From: Marisa cornuarietis
Taxonomy: Eukaryota > Mollusca > Gastropoda > Architaenioglossa > Ampullariidae
Length of the DNA stretch: 64,000 nt
NCBI GenBank assembly: GCA_004794655.1
Contig: SMMW01000083.1
Coordinates: forward strand, 679,001 to 743,000
Reading direction: 5' to 3'
This document shows, piece after piece, positions 21,985 through 49,381 of this stretch (its first letter is position 1; each line of letters starts with the position of its first letter). Under the pieces are notes generated by a model, which saw only the letters and a program-made list of their open reading frames with translations, was not told the origin of the DNA and did no database searches. The translations under genes were made by a program, and so were the position numbers.

Positions 21985-22290
21985 TTAATGAGCAAAATAC
22001 CTGTTATTTAATTGAATTATTTCAAAGCCACCAGGAATTGTGGGACCCTAGGAGACCCAAATATCGAAACTAACAGTTGAAAACGAGTCTTTGGCTTTCA
22101 TTAAAGATTTCTTTCTCGCCAACAACGGGAATCGACTGCACAGGTATGCCCCAAATAAAAGCAAAGTAAGTGGGGCTGGAGCATGTGATGTCTATAACAC
22201 TTCATGGCCCTTTTTTCAGCAGTTGAAATTCCTGCTGCCAGTGATGTCTCTGATGGTACCAACATCTTCAAACTTGGTAAGCAGAATTAT
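21985..22290 (+). pseudogene. MADF-domain-like fragment
   Basis: The plus strand encodes CYLIELFQSHQELWDPRRPK, the typical start of a MADF domain (L-I-E-L-x-x-x-x-x-x-L-W-D-x-x-x-x-x-Y). After a stop the domain continues in another frame with FIKDFF, SKVSGAGACDVYNTSWPFFQ and QLKFLLP. MADF domains occur in transcription factors and beside PIF/Harbinger transposases. The stop and frame change suggest a decayed transposon-associated gene, unless an intron joins the parts. Confidence 0.5.
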
Positions 22291-22299
22291 ATATATATA

Positions 22300-23987
22300 T
22301 ATATAGTAACATATAATAAATTTATTGCATGTTGTCACAAAGGTTGTTTAAGGTGGTTCAATTTATCATACTGTGAAAAATTTGAAAAAAAAATATTGTC
22401 AGGTCTAACATTACTAAGCATTTCACCACCCTCCATTATTATTTGTCTACAATAAATTCTTTTGTCATGAAATAAACACAAAGATCAGATATGCAATTGT
22501 ATATCATAGACAGGTCTATGAGGATACACAGTATTTTGCAAACTACATATATAAAATGTAAAACAACATTCGGACAAGACATTTTTATAAAATGTGATCA
22601 TTATACAGATATTAAATAAATGACAATTAGTGAAATGGCTGTATGTCACTACCTATCAAAAGTATAATTGTGAATAATTGCTCAAAACTATCAAAATCAG
22701 ATTTATAAAGAAAATTACAAAATGCACATGTCAATTGTAACTATTTTAACATAAATTATATTAAAAGAACGAAATGTTTCTAAGCAATAGAAGGTTTATT
22801 TTGGAGAAAAAGTAGCTGACTTAAAGATCATGGACTTACAGCCAGATACATTGCTACAAATAGTTTTATATTTGATCCCACGGCCAGTGAACCTGACCAT
22901 GAGCCCAGAAGTAATCCCGGAAATTGTCTCTCGCTTCTATTGCAGAAAGAGTAGAATGATTAGCCGATGACTCTTTTACATTTTATTGGAGAACATATTG
23001 ACTTGTTTTATTATCATAGCCTAGCAAAAGTAAACAAAGAATTGCAAATTATTTTTTAAAAAGTTAAAAACAGTTACAAGAATGTTCTCAAATGTCATTA
23101 AAAAGCTAATCTCTTGCACACCACAATGGAAATTATAGGAGCTGGTAATCATCGTCAGTATATTTTGTAGTAAGTCATGCAAAGGTTGCATAATAGTCTT
23201 TAACAGCAACATAAAAATTTGAATAAAACATTGCAAAAGAACAGTAAGATTTTTTTTGATTAACATCCAAATAATGTCTTGTTTGTTCGAGTTTGATATC
23301 AGTACTGTATGGAAAAAAACTAAGAATATTTAAATGTAAATTTGTTGCCGAAAAAATATGCATTAGGATTACTGGTTGTTACGAGTCCAGTTAAAAGGTA
23401 AAAAAAAAACAACTAAAGGTTTATTTTCTTTGCCTGTGGTTCATGAAAGTCCAGTATTTTGCAAAACTACTACCCATCAGACCATAAACGTCAAGCGATG
23501 CCTTAATATGCTACAAAATGCGAATGAAATGGCAGGTAGGGTTTTATCAAAGATACCGATGTTCTAAGTCCTGTCAAAGTCTTGAATTACATAACAATCT
23601 CCTTACAATCACCTGTAAAACACAGCCCCCAAGCCATACAAGGAGACCGCCATTTTGCTCTTTTGTGTGTCACGGGCTTACGTGTTGTTTGCTCGCTAAA
23701 CATTAAAGATGTTAGAACTTACGTGTGCACACTTACTGACCTCAGCTATGTATGTTCAATTCTGAAGCGAAAGATCAACAAAAAAATGATGCATTACAAC
23801 AGTAGATGTTCGCACAGCAGACAAAGTAAAAAAGCGAAGAATGATTAAAACCCCAAAAAAGCAAACAAAGAAAAATTAATGACACAAAAAAAACTAATAA
23901 ATATCTCAGCAATTCAATAAGCAGCAGAGCGGCCGTAGCAACATCAATAAAAAACCGCCTAAGACGTTTTGCCATTTCAACGACCAG
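22300..23987. other. 3' flank of gene B, no gene seen
   Basis: A/T-rich sequence paralogous to 52680-53540 downstream of gene C. On the minus strand the first canonical AATAAA after the gene B stop lies at about 23420-23425, a possible poly(A) signal. No ORF of interest. Confidence 0.5.
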
Positions 23988-39524
<15,537 letters not shown>

Positions 39525-40039
39525 CTGAGAAGAAATATCCTTCACAAGCAATTCCAATGTTTAGGGTGAAAACATGGATTATGGACCATAGGTTGCACGG
39601 AGTGATTAAAAGAATGAGCATTAAAACACTACTCATGATCCAGTGCGAATAGTGTACTAATGTCGGTCTGACCCTTTTTGCTTTAACTTTTTTCGGTTTT
39701 TTATTTATTTTTTTTGTTTGGTGTGTTATCTGAACACCATGCACAAAAGTGTCCATCATGTCTTTTAAATGGATTTTGATAATGTGTTGCTGGAAAAATT
39801 GTAATATTTCCGCATGTGGCTGCCGTTGCATTGGGCTAGGCCATGGTGAGTGAAGCGACCATGCGTGTCGACGCCAGTCTTAGCCCTTTGCCTTCCCCCC
39901 TTCTCTTTGTGCCTTAACTATCACAATGTTTCTGCATCTTTCTGCTCAAATTGCTCAACCCTCGTCTCTGTCTTTACTTCATCAAAACTTGACAATTATG
40001 AATCTCTCTTGTATAGCTGTACTCGGTACCTCATCAATA

Positions 40040-40590
40040 AACTCTAAAAGCTTCAGAAGTCTGCAACATGACTCACACTCTAAGTAAGGAATCTAGGAGT
40101 CATGAAAAGCTTCGCAAAATCGAAAATCATCTTAGTATTCTTCAATGGCTTCCTGTTGAGGTTTGCATACAGTAAATTGTCTACACTTTGCTTTATGTGT
40201 TTTACGTGTTCTGTTCTCTGACCCCTTCTGGCATTTCGTTCTAAGCAGAAAAAACAGCCTTCCTTGGTGTGGGGGGAAGGAGGGGCAATCTGACTTTTCC
40301 TTTAGTAGAATGTGCATCCATTTAGCATCAGCGTTGTGAAACTATCCCTTCAGATTGCAGACGATAATCATTTAAACGTGCACGACAGATGTTTCAAGAA
40401 GCATCTAAAGGAATAAGAATGAAAAATTAGCATGGGATGTTGTAAGAAAACATTTGCAACCTTTGCTATCTTAAAGTCTGTCTTGTTTGACGTGTGACAT
40501 TTAATGTTTATGTAGTTTTTGCCACATTAATGAATCAGAGCTCAGGGCGTGTTGGGACAGAGCCCTATGCAAATGTACCTATTATAAACG
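40040..40590 (+). mobile_element. Old LINE 3' relic, segment B copy
   Basis: Paralogous to 17230-17860, with shared landmarks GTTCTCTGACCCCTTCTGGC and CTCATCAATAAACTCTAAAA. More degenerate in coding terms. Confidence 0.5.
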
Positions 40591-40594
40591 ACTA

Positions 40595-40990
40595 ATAATA
40601 ATAATAATGAAGATTTGTATAGCGCATATTCACACTCTTAGAGAGCATGCTCTTAGCGCTTAAAAACAAGGAAGAGACATGGACTAAATGGATAGAACAC
40701 GAGGGCGTAAGAATAAACGACAGTACTGACGACAAACAGAAAACAAAGATAGAAAACACAAAAGACACCAAGTAACAGAACATAGAAAATATAGTGATTC
40801 TGCAGAGAAAGATGGTAGAAAATTAGCAAGAACAGAAGGGGGGAGGGTAAGAAGGACGAGCATTGTGTGGGCTGTTGTTAGGAGTAATGCTCAAGTAAAA
40901 GGTGCGTTTTCAGTGCAGATTTGAAGGATTCGATTGTAGGAAGGTGGCAACTAGTTTTAGATAACAGAGAAAATAATTGAATAAAACGAC
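40595..40990 (-). mobile_element. LINE 3' end
   Basis: Minus-strand sequence shares AATCCTTCAAATCTGCACTG and AAAACGCACCT with the plus-strand LINE end at 28 kb, which encodes an RT C-terminus, and ends with an (ATT)n tail. It is 5' truncated. Confidence 0.65.
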
Positions 40991-41349
40991 ACTATATAGA
41001 TGAAGATGAGAATTAGTAAAATATAGACTAAAATTAGAACGACTCCTAACCAGCTGTATGCTTATTTATTCTTCTTTGCTTCATGAGGAAAGCAAGTATT
41101 TCATATCCTTGTGCATGGAAAATTGAGTAGTGACAGTTCTAAGCAGTCCTCATCTTTGTGCTTGAAGGTGAAGTACACGAGCCACCAGCCTACAGAGCCT
41201 CCTCAATTCTCCCCAAACTAATCAAGTCTAACTAAATTAGTAGAAAGGGAAAAGTTCGGCCTACTTGTGGATCTAGACGTTCTTTCCTGTCTCATTATTG
41301 TTCGAAATATTACAGTTACTTTAATAAAAGCTACAGCAAGCTGAACATA

Positions 41350-41425
41350 TAAAACCGAAAGTAGCATTGACGTGACGACATCCAATATTTCCACGTACTG
41401 CCAAAGCGAAACTGAAAGTAGCATT
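41350..41425. promoter_or_regulatory. ISRE-like box upstream of gene B
   Basis: GAAACTGAAA at 41408-41417 fits GAAANNGAAA. The partner box nearby reads CCGAAAGTAGC (decayed) and the CRE-like site is TGACGTGA. In gene A the opposite box is the intact one. The position is about 1.9 kb upstream of the first recognised exon of gene B. Confidence 0.3.
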
Positions 41426-42203
41426 TACTTGTAGTTGTTGTATGTGAATGTTATTTGCGTGCGAAACAGAGAGAATGGAAGAAATAGACTGGTGAGATAA
41501 GGAGTGGAGAAGAGAGACAGAGTGAGTGAAATAAGAGAAATGTGTAATACGTGTACACCCGTGTGCATGTTCGTGTGTCTGAGAACCAGCATCTTACTAC
41601 TAGAAAGAGCGGGTGTTCGACTTGAGTTACTAAAAGGCGTATAAAGCAGTGTTATGGTAATCATCTATCTTGTGAATATGCATATACAAATAAACATATA
41701 GAACTATATAATATCGCGTTTACTGAAAAAGATCCGTTCAATAGTAGTTTATTGATTAAGCGAGCACATGCTTGTTCACAAAAAGACAGGCTGCAGCAGA
41801 CTGAAAGCCATAAACGGAAAATGTTGCAAAAAGAAAATGTAATCAAATAAGAACGTATTCCTCAAAATACAAAGTAAGTTAATGGCTTACAATACCTTCG
41901 TCTACGTAGGTCTTGCGTGTGCCGGTTGTAGTTTGGCACAGGTCTTAACAAGAGGCGATCACCTCATTCTGTGTTGATGACGAACCCGATCACAAGGGGG
42001 GCTTTACAGCGTCCCAAGCTGTCGCTCGCTGTTGTGGATTGTCCTATTTCTAGAAAAACACAGAGCTCCGGGAATTCGAGTTTATTCAGGTACAAAAATC
42101 GAATCACCTGTTACGTAAGATTGACGACTTTCCATTGGCAGAGTCAGTTCTGCGTGAAATCTGACAGAATGTCGAGATATTTGCTCTGTGAAGTTATTTT
42201 GTC

Positions 42204-42206
<3 letters not shown>

Positions 42207-42264
<58 letters not shown>
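42207..42264. repeat. (TG)n microsatellite
   Basis: About 57 bp of TG repeats upstream of gene B; the matching positions at 20111 and 54656 also carry TG/CG tracts. Confidence 0.95.
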
Positions 42265-42265
<1 letters not shown>

Positions 42266-44874
42266 ACAAAGAAACAATACAAAAAAAACAGGCGAAATAG
42301 CGTACTAATACTTTCAATGTCGTCGGTGTTATCATCTCGTCTTCCATCGCTTTATTTCTTTACGCATGATCGGAGTTAAAGCTAGGGCTTGAGTGTTTTC
42401 TTGTTGATAAGCGAGGCATAAATACTTAGGCAGGAAACGTAACGACTCTCTGACGTCACGATGATCACCATTTGTAGTTCTGGGACAATCCCCAAAATGA
42501 TTAATATGGTGATTTGTAGGTTTCAGTGGTGTTTTATACAAGTATGCATGTAGATAATCAAATGTGTTTTGCTTAAAAGGCGAGAACCGCCAGTTTGCTC
42601 TGTGAATCTGCGTGATTCGCGTCTCGCTGGCTGAAGCCACTTCGGCGTGTTTTGGTTGTCACACCACGGACGTGTACAGGTGGACTGCTGTCTTTCTGCC
42701 GAGACCAACGCTGAGCCTCTTGCGAAGTTCTCCGCTATTAGTCTCGGCGAGCTTTAACAATGAATGTGAATAAACCGGAAGCTAAATCGTCCAAAGCCTC
42801 GTTCTAATAGTTAAACTGAAACCTGACTAAGCCGATCATAAAGAAATAATTTTGCGCTCCTTTTGTCCTTTAAAGGTTGCGGTAGGTGACGCAGACACAA
42901 GTCCGGGCACTTTCCTTCGGGTACAAAGAGATGGCCAAGAAAGAGAAGGTAGGCCCCAGTGTGAGAAGGTAGAGGTCATCAACTGAGGAGGGGGAGCTAG
43001 GCTGATTCGCAATCAGCGTTCTAGTGCCGTCATTCTTGGTTTATTGCCAAAGGAGTGGTTGATAATAGTGTCTGGTCATAAATGTCGCAATAGCGACAGT
43101 AGGTGTGCAATGACCGTGAACTGGAGAATATCGAGATCGCACTTTTGGCATGGTAGAAGAAATTTCAACAGCAAAAAAAAAAATTAAAATTAAAAATGCT
43201 GTAACTATCAAAGCACACTTCAAGTGGTAATCGAAATTGAAAAGCATATTCCTATCACAAAAATTCTGCCAATTTTGGTGGAATCGGAAAAACTGAATTG
43301 ATCCGCCATTGAAACTATACGTCCCCCCCAACCCACACACACATTTTCACACTTTTATTTTATTTATATTTTATGGTGTTTAATTATACTTTTTCAGCAA
43401 AAATAACTTTTCTGCATTGTTGAGAAAACGATGGGCATACATACAGGTGGATAACGAGTCAGTGTATGTGTTTCACAGTTTTCACCGCAAGCACGACGGG
43501 TACGGGTACGGGAACGCTTTGGCGCCATGGAAAAGTGCGCACTACGTCATCGGCTGAGCAAAGGCCAGACGTACTGCTACCCGCCGTGACGTGAGAAGTC
43601 CTGCTACAAGTTGTGGTCACGAGGTGTAGGGTAGTCAGCTTTCCTGACTTACTAGACATTCACATTAGCCCTCGTTCTTATTACAGATCATTTGGTTTGG
43701 AGTGAAAATACCAGAGACAGTCTAAGACTGCTTGTAAAAAACATCTCGCAACAGGACTGTCACTGTCACTGTCATTGTCATTGTCATTTTAACCTTCTTG
43801 ATCACTGTCATGCGTTTGCTCATGACTAGACATTTAAACTTGAAATAAATGAGTCAGCTAACTTTGGAAAAATCTTAATTGTTTGCGTACCTCACAAATT
43901 TAGCAAAGGTTTATGACTTTGGTTCCTTTTCAGGTAGAATTTTTTAAAAATATCTTTATTAAGTTCAGGTTTTTGTTACTCTTTTTGAAATCTCGTCTAA
44001 AACCACTGTTGAGTGTGTGGGTGACAAAGGCGTTTAACTAGAACCACAAACTAAAGAAGTACAGTAAGATGATACGAATAATAACAAAAAATGAATGAAA
44101 TACAATTAATTTAAATGAAGACTTATATAAAGCACTTTGCTCTGATGCATAAAATAAAGCCTCTCATATTAAAGCATCTCACGGTACTTTATTAGATATT
44201 TTCATAATGTATGTAATGTATTACATTAGTAACAAAATGTTTTGTCAAAATTATTGTAATAGCGAATACTTTTATGATTTCCAAGCAGACGCATTTACAG
44301 TAATTTTTGTGTAAAGACCTTAAAGCAAACGGTTATAAGCAGTCATGGAGTTTAGCCTGTTCAGCAGTGGAAAAAAGATTGCATCATTCTTGGTTCCCAG
44401 TCGATTCGACTAGGGTCGATACGACTAAGTTCGGTTCGACTTAGTCGTTTCGCCTAACGGTCGAGTCGTCTATAGGACGCATGAAATGCTATAAGACGCG
44501 GGCTGCTTCATTACAGCCTGCCTCCTCGCAACTCTTTCGTTATAAGGTGCATCTACAGCCCCCATCCCGCACTGTCTGACCAAGGCCTTCTCAATTAAGT
44601 GGGTCAGCGGCTGAGTAACTCAGGTGTTCAAGACCAGAACATCAGGTCTCCCCTGGCATCCGTTGAGCCTGGGAATTGCGGGCGTTTACGTAAGGGGAAT
44701 CGCCGCCATCGCTTTCAGGGCTACACCCCTGATGTGGAAGACCAGTCTATTTAGTACCGGAGACTAGCATTTGTTTTCATTCTGACCGATTGCTTAACGC
44801 GACAATTAGCACTATTTACACGATAGATTTAAATCGTTTATTATAACATTCAAATCACTTCAATTTTTGAAAAG

Positions 44875-45135
44875 TTGAGGTTTTCAACAAACAGTAAACC
44901 TGATCTTAATCCAGGCTTTGGTGTGTCACTTTCTGAATAATTAAAATCCACAGAAGTAATACTGGTTTGAAGTCAAGAATTACTCTGAGTACGGAACATT
45001 TTTGTAAAAAAGAAAATGAGTTGAGGTTTTCAACAAACAGTAAGCCCTGAACTTTATCCAGGCTGTATTTTTGCATTTTCTGAGTAAAATTCACAGAAGT
45101 AATACTGGTTTGAAGTGAAGAATTACTCTGACTAT
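44875..45135. repeat. Direct repeat, about 110 bp, two copies
   Basis: GAGGTTTTCAACAAACAGTA through CACAGAAGTAATACTGGTTT and GAATTACTCTGA occurs at about 44877-44988 and 45023-45134 with moderate divergence. No coding content. Confidence 0.75.
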
Positions 45136-45477
45136 TTGATTGTAATGTGACATTGTTTTCGTATTTAGTTTTTCTAGAAAAATATATTTGAATAAATTTA
45201 ACAATCCAAAAAATCTTATTTTTTGTCTTTCTTGGTCTCATTCATTAGCAAAATCAGTTCTGTGTATGAATTATATAGGTTTTATATGTTTTTCTTGCAT
45301 CTCCGGAGCTCCAGAATTTTTTTTTAAATAATGACCGAAAAATCATAAAAATTCCACGGCACTGGCATGTACACGTTCTTCGTTATCATCTGGCACTCAA
45401 AGGGTTTTAAAGTAAATATTTCTGTACAGTCCCAGATGGGTTTACTATTTTTATATTTCGTGTTTATAAATGCATCT

Positions 45478-45522
45478 TGTGTGTGTGTGTGTGTGTGTGT
45501 GTGTGCACGCGCGCGCGCGCGC
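45478..45522. repeat. (TG)n(CG)n microsatellite
   Basis: An alternating purine-pyrimidine run, TG then CG, which could adopt Z-DNA. It lies downstream of the gene E ART exon. Confidence 0.9.
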
Positions 45523-45665
45523 TTTTGAGGCCATGTGCTCCAGCAGGAGGATTGCATTTTCAGTTATAATTTGGATGTCACTAGAAACAGAATTAGAACA
45601 TCTGTCAATTCGGTGAGCTTGTTTTTTGTCTCATTGAAATGGGATAATCTTTAATGTCCCCATAC

Positions 45666-45822
45666 CTGTAGGATATGTAGCAAACGTACTGCGCTTGTAG
45701 AATCCCGTCAAGAACACTGACATACTTAGGACTCCCTTCCTTGAGGGTAACTAGTTTGATAGCTTCATTCTTTGCATGTGGTTCCCAGGTCTCAGGCAGC
45801 ATGCTCATACTACTGGCAATGT
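45666..45822 (-). pseudogene. Gene E ART exon 1
   Basis: Acceptor TGTTTTAG; it encodes SMSMLPETWEPHAKNEAIKL, then GSPKYVSVLDGILQAQ. The family LPETWEP and PxY landmarks are clear. The end of the exon has diverged (VCYISYR) and the phase is off by one. Confidence 0.7.
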
Positions 45823-46013
45823 CTAAAACACCATTACACTAGAAGTACAGTCGTCGACATCATCAGCAGTATGCACATAAGGATAGACTGAACACGCAGA
45901 AGAGCAAAGAACAAGACGTAACACAAAGCGAAAGGAAGATTAAAAAAAAATAAAGATCGTTAGAAGAGAAAACATAAAAAGTAGTGGGGTTATGGAGGAA
46001 AAACATCTACCAA

Positions 46014-47345
46014 TGTCACGGATCGATTCGTGACAGTAAGTAATGTAAGAATTGGAGTTAGTTCCCTTTATGTACTAAGATGCAGGGCTAGTCCCCCTTT
46101 AACAAAACTACGAGAAATGCAGGAATGAGTTCAATTCAGGAGAGAGAGCGTGCGCCTGAGTAAAGTAATCACAGTAGCACCTGTAAGTCAAGTGAACTGA
46201 TTTATTGATTCCCCGACCAAACTTCCTAGTGGAAGGACATAGGAGTACGTTCTGTGTGAAAGAGAATGGGGAGAAAATCTAATTACTTGGGGGAGAAGAG
46301 CAAGGAGTTTTGGAGTATACCAGGAATTACTTGGGAAGACCAAGGAGTTTTGGGAGGCAAGGAGATTTGGAAGTGTATCGGATTCAGTCTACGTACCTGC
46401 CCACACAGTACGAGCTGAGAAGGATTATTGAAGTGTAGCCTCGTGTTGGAGACGAGGAGTATTGGAGCAGAGTGTCCCCAACATTAGAGAGTTTGAGATT
46501 CAGCGCTCGCACGACGCGTGCGGGAGCGGCAACCTGTAGCGTCACGGGAATTTGCGCACTACATCATCACATCCACAAAATCCAACCAATCGCTTTCTCA
46601 CGACGGGTAGGCTTAGAGGCTCGCCGTTCTCGTTGCAGCACACGTCTCCCTGCGCGTCGTGGATCTCAAACTCTCTATTGTGTGAATTTCGACCTGAGTA
46701 TCCTGTCGTCAGCGATCAGTTTGTCCTACGAATAAGGAGTATATTTTCTTCAACGTTCTGTGCGCATTAATTACGGCAAAGAAATATATGGTCATCAACG
46801 GCTGTGTGCATCGCGTCCAAGAAGCATTTTGTCTTCCGCGTGCCAAGTGCACCTTGTCAAGGGAGATAATTTCTAGGATAGTGTATGTGGGGGAGTGGAT
46901 GAATTCTGACCGCACTTGACAGTAAGTGTGTTTTGATCATTCTTGGGTCTAAATAAGAATATTATCTTGGGACGTTGGTATTTAATATTTTGATCACCTT
47001 TTGAAGAAACTGTGTGGACTTGAACATTTGCGAGATTTTGATTAATGGAGAGACGAGTGGTTTGTTGAGGTTGATTGTTTGGATGGTTTGGGATTTGGGA
47101 TATCTACGTTACTGACATTTGGTTCATGCTTGTTGATATATATTGATTAGATCCACTTGTGTATTGGAAGTGATGAATTGGGCAGTTATCATATACATAT
47201 ATACAAGTTAGAACACCCCAAAATTACACAGCATTAGTAACCCACGAACGGATCTTTGTATTGTGTTGCGTGAAAGAACACGTGCGTAACGCCGTGCGGT
47301 CAGTGTGTGGTGTCTGTGACCTGTCTGCACGTTGCCTATCCCTAA
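46014..47345 (+). repeat. LTR-like family, divergent long copy
   Basis: Starts TGTCACGGATCGATTCGTGA and ends near GAACACGTGCGTAACGCCGT and CCTAACA. The middle is longer than in the 16-17 kb copy and partly unrelated. It lies in the 3' part of the gene E locus, between the ART exon and the WWE second-half exon. Confidence 0.55.
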
Positions 47346-47549
47346 CAATTACCACTTACAAGAGAAACTGGCTGAGGAAATGTGTTTTTAAACCTGACCT
47401 GAATACAGACAGGGTAGCATAGTACAAAGTGTTTGGATTAAATTTTTTGTATTAGACAAAAATAATGTTAATTGACATAGCTGTTATATTAATGTTTTAG
47501 AAGAAATCGAAATCAATACTTTTGTTCTACTGATGAGACGGGGTGAATA

Positions 47550-47720
47550 GGTGTTTTACGCCTAGGCAGCAGCTAAGGCAATATCACGGCAAGGCAGCTG
47601 TAAACAGATGTCACATGCAAAGAAAGAACAGCGTGCCCGAAACGAGAGGTGAACCCAGGACAGCAAACCTTCACTGTATTGGTGACAAGCGCTAACCGTT
47701 GCGTCACCGGGCAGCCGCAT
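47550..47720 (-). mobile_element. tRNA-derived SINE
   Basis: The minus strand has a tRNA-like head: GTGACGCAACGGTTAGCGC as box A (about 47688-47706) and GGGTTCACCTC as box B (47646-47656), bounded by a TGCCCGG/CGGGCA stem. A tail with TTGCCGTGATATTGCC and GGCGTAAAACACC follows, which resembles common mollusc SINE tails. The anticodon arm does not fold as a normal tRNA, so it is not a tRNA gene. Confidence 0.65.
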
Positions 47721-48441
47721 TGATGAGAGACTGACAAAGAAATGTAATGGATTTTTTTCTGATAGATGTACTCTTAAATGACTGTATTACCTTATGTATA
47801 TATGTTGTTTTTTCCTGTTTTGTTAAATACTGTATTTTTATGTGTATTTTACATATTTTGTGTGTCTGTGCATAAAATGAAAATAAATGGAATAAAATGA
47901 CCAAAAGGAAGTTAAAGTCAATAGTAACAATTTTACTAACTCAGTATGAGCACGATCTTGTCACGGAGATATGATATAACATGGCAAGTCTTCCGCTGAC
48001 GGGGGTAGGTGGGGGATACTGGTACCGTTGTTCTGCGTCCATTGGAGCTTGTAAAAAAACGACAAATCACGAAGTACATTAATTCAGTTGGAGAAATGCA
48101 AAAACAAAAACAAAAACAAACAAACAAACAAACAAAAACCAACAGAGAAACGTTCAGTAGATTCATCTGTCAAATAAGGTATAATAAAGCAGCAATTTAT
48201 TTTAACATATTCTTTGCTTACAATTTGGAGATTCAAGTATTGTCTAAACAAGCGGCAGATTTCATTAAAAGTTTATCTGGTTACAATTCAGAAAGAAATA
48301 AGGGAGAAGAGAAAGAATAATTATTATATTAATTATATTATTATTATAAAGAAGTAACGATGTTAGTGAGACCCCTGAAGACGACAAAGAAGACAGCAGC
48401 AGAACTTTTACAAGTGTAAAGAGCTAAATAAAATTTACGCA

Positions 48442-48652
48442 TAAATGCACTATCTTCAATTATTTCTTTTCTCAAAACTTTTAGCATATTCTCTGGATCA
48501 TATTTGGGGGACACCTCCATCTCACTGAAGTCGACAACAAATACACTGCCGTTGTAAAGGGAGACAAGTGTCTCCCTGCTCTGATAGGCGTGCTCTATCA
48601 CCAAATTTTCGCTCTTGACAAATGCTCTTCGCTCATCTCCTGTGGATGTCTC
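48442..48652 (-). pseudogene. Gene E WWE second-half exon
   Basis: Acceptor GCTTTCAG in phase 0. It encodes ETSTGDERRAFVKSENLVIE, ETLVSLYNGSVFVVDFSEME and NMLKVLRKEI. The WWE pattern is well kept although overall identity to B and D is low. The donor is uncertain; ATGC|GTAAAT would preserve phase 1. Confidence 0.75.
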
Positions 48653-49191
48653 CTGAAAGCACAACAATACTCCAATAAACAGTCACAAAACTTGCAAAAC
48701 ATTTAATAATACAACAGATAAAGGGAGTATTACAACGACAAAAAATAATATTTTGTTCATTCTCTACTTTTTTTTTGTTACCGCTGTTTTTCCTTTACCG
48801 AACTTTTACAAAGTCAGGTATATATTTCACAAGGAACAAAGAGGAGGAAATGAGTATTGCCCTCACAGAAAGCTAGCCCCGAGACTGGTGTGTCTCCAAC
48901 ACCTCACTCCCTGACTACAGTAAAGACACGGGGCTCGTTTCACATATCTCCCTTTGGTCCAGAACAAGTAGATCTTGTGCACCTCATCTCATCTGATAAT
49001 GTACTTGCATGCTGCCTACACGGTAATGGAAATGTTTACCTTTAAACTGCAGGTATGGCCATTATGACTGTTTTTATTCTCCCCGTTTAACCCAAGTATT
49101 TTGAAGAGATAGGAAAAGAATTTCTAGAGCATACTTTGGAGAGATATTACCTAGCGAAGAGATAAAAGTGGAATAGCAGCGACTGGTGTAC

Positions 49192-49381
49192 CTTTATGTA
49201 GTACCACTGGACCAAGTTGGCTGTCAGAGTTTCCTGCTTCTGCTGTTCAGCCAGGTTCTGGATCCTGTAAATTTCTCTGGTTACCATATCAACATCTTCT
49301 AGCAGCCCCCTCAGCATCACAGAACAAAGATCCCTTTGCAGCTGAACATCGTGGTGAGCACAAGCTTTCGATTTGTTTGAA
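49192..49381 (-). pseudogene. Gene E WWE first-half exon
   Basis: Acceptor TTTATTGCAG, donor ATAAAG|GTACAC. It is open in one frame: VQLQRDLCSVMLRGLLEDVD, REIYRIQNLAEQQKQETL, ANLVQWYYIK. The start phase is 1 instead of the 0 used by the other genes, so it would not join the linker exon of the family. Confidence 0.7.

Larger units (their letters stand above)
42500..45600. other. Intergenic region without recognised gene
   Basis: Contains GC-richer sequence at 42.5-43.7 kb, a short CACTGT/CATTGT hexamer run near 43757-43790, a CGACT-rich patch near 44400-44475 and the direct repeats at 44.9-45.1 kb. No supported coding sequence; the missing ART exons of gene E are not here. Confidence 0.5.
45666..49381 (-). 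pseudogene. Gene E: divergent PARP14-like relic
   Basis: Three exons of an older paralog remain: WWE first half 49192-49381 (LTANLVQWYYIK at its end), WWE second half 48442-48652 (ENLVIEHAY, VFVVDFSEME, VLRKEI) and ART exon 1 45666-45822 (LPETWEPH, LVTLKEGSPKY). The last is one base short of the family length, and its only good donor (CTACAG|GTATGG) leaves the wrong phase. The histidine and tyrosine exons of the ART domain are absent to at least 43 kb, and a non-LTR retrotransposon occupies the place of upstream exons. It is therefore a non-catalytic remnant, although each WWE exon is still open. Confidence 0.8.

Noticed and set aside
23775..23975. Hydrophobic small frame downstream of gene B
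   Set aside because: It lies in an A-rich 3' flank and is not kept in the paralogous flanks of genes C and D.
43041..43659. Two minus-strand frames near 43 kb
   Set aside because: No domain, no splice context and no paralogous copy; likely chance open frames.
44396..44475. CGACT-rich patch as a repeat array or CRISPR-like structure
   Set aside because: The spacing is irregular and copies differ; there are no constant-length spacers.
47633..47713. tRNA gene
   Set aside because: Box A and box B are present but the anticodon arm is not tRNA-like, and a SINE tail follows.
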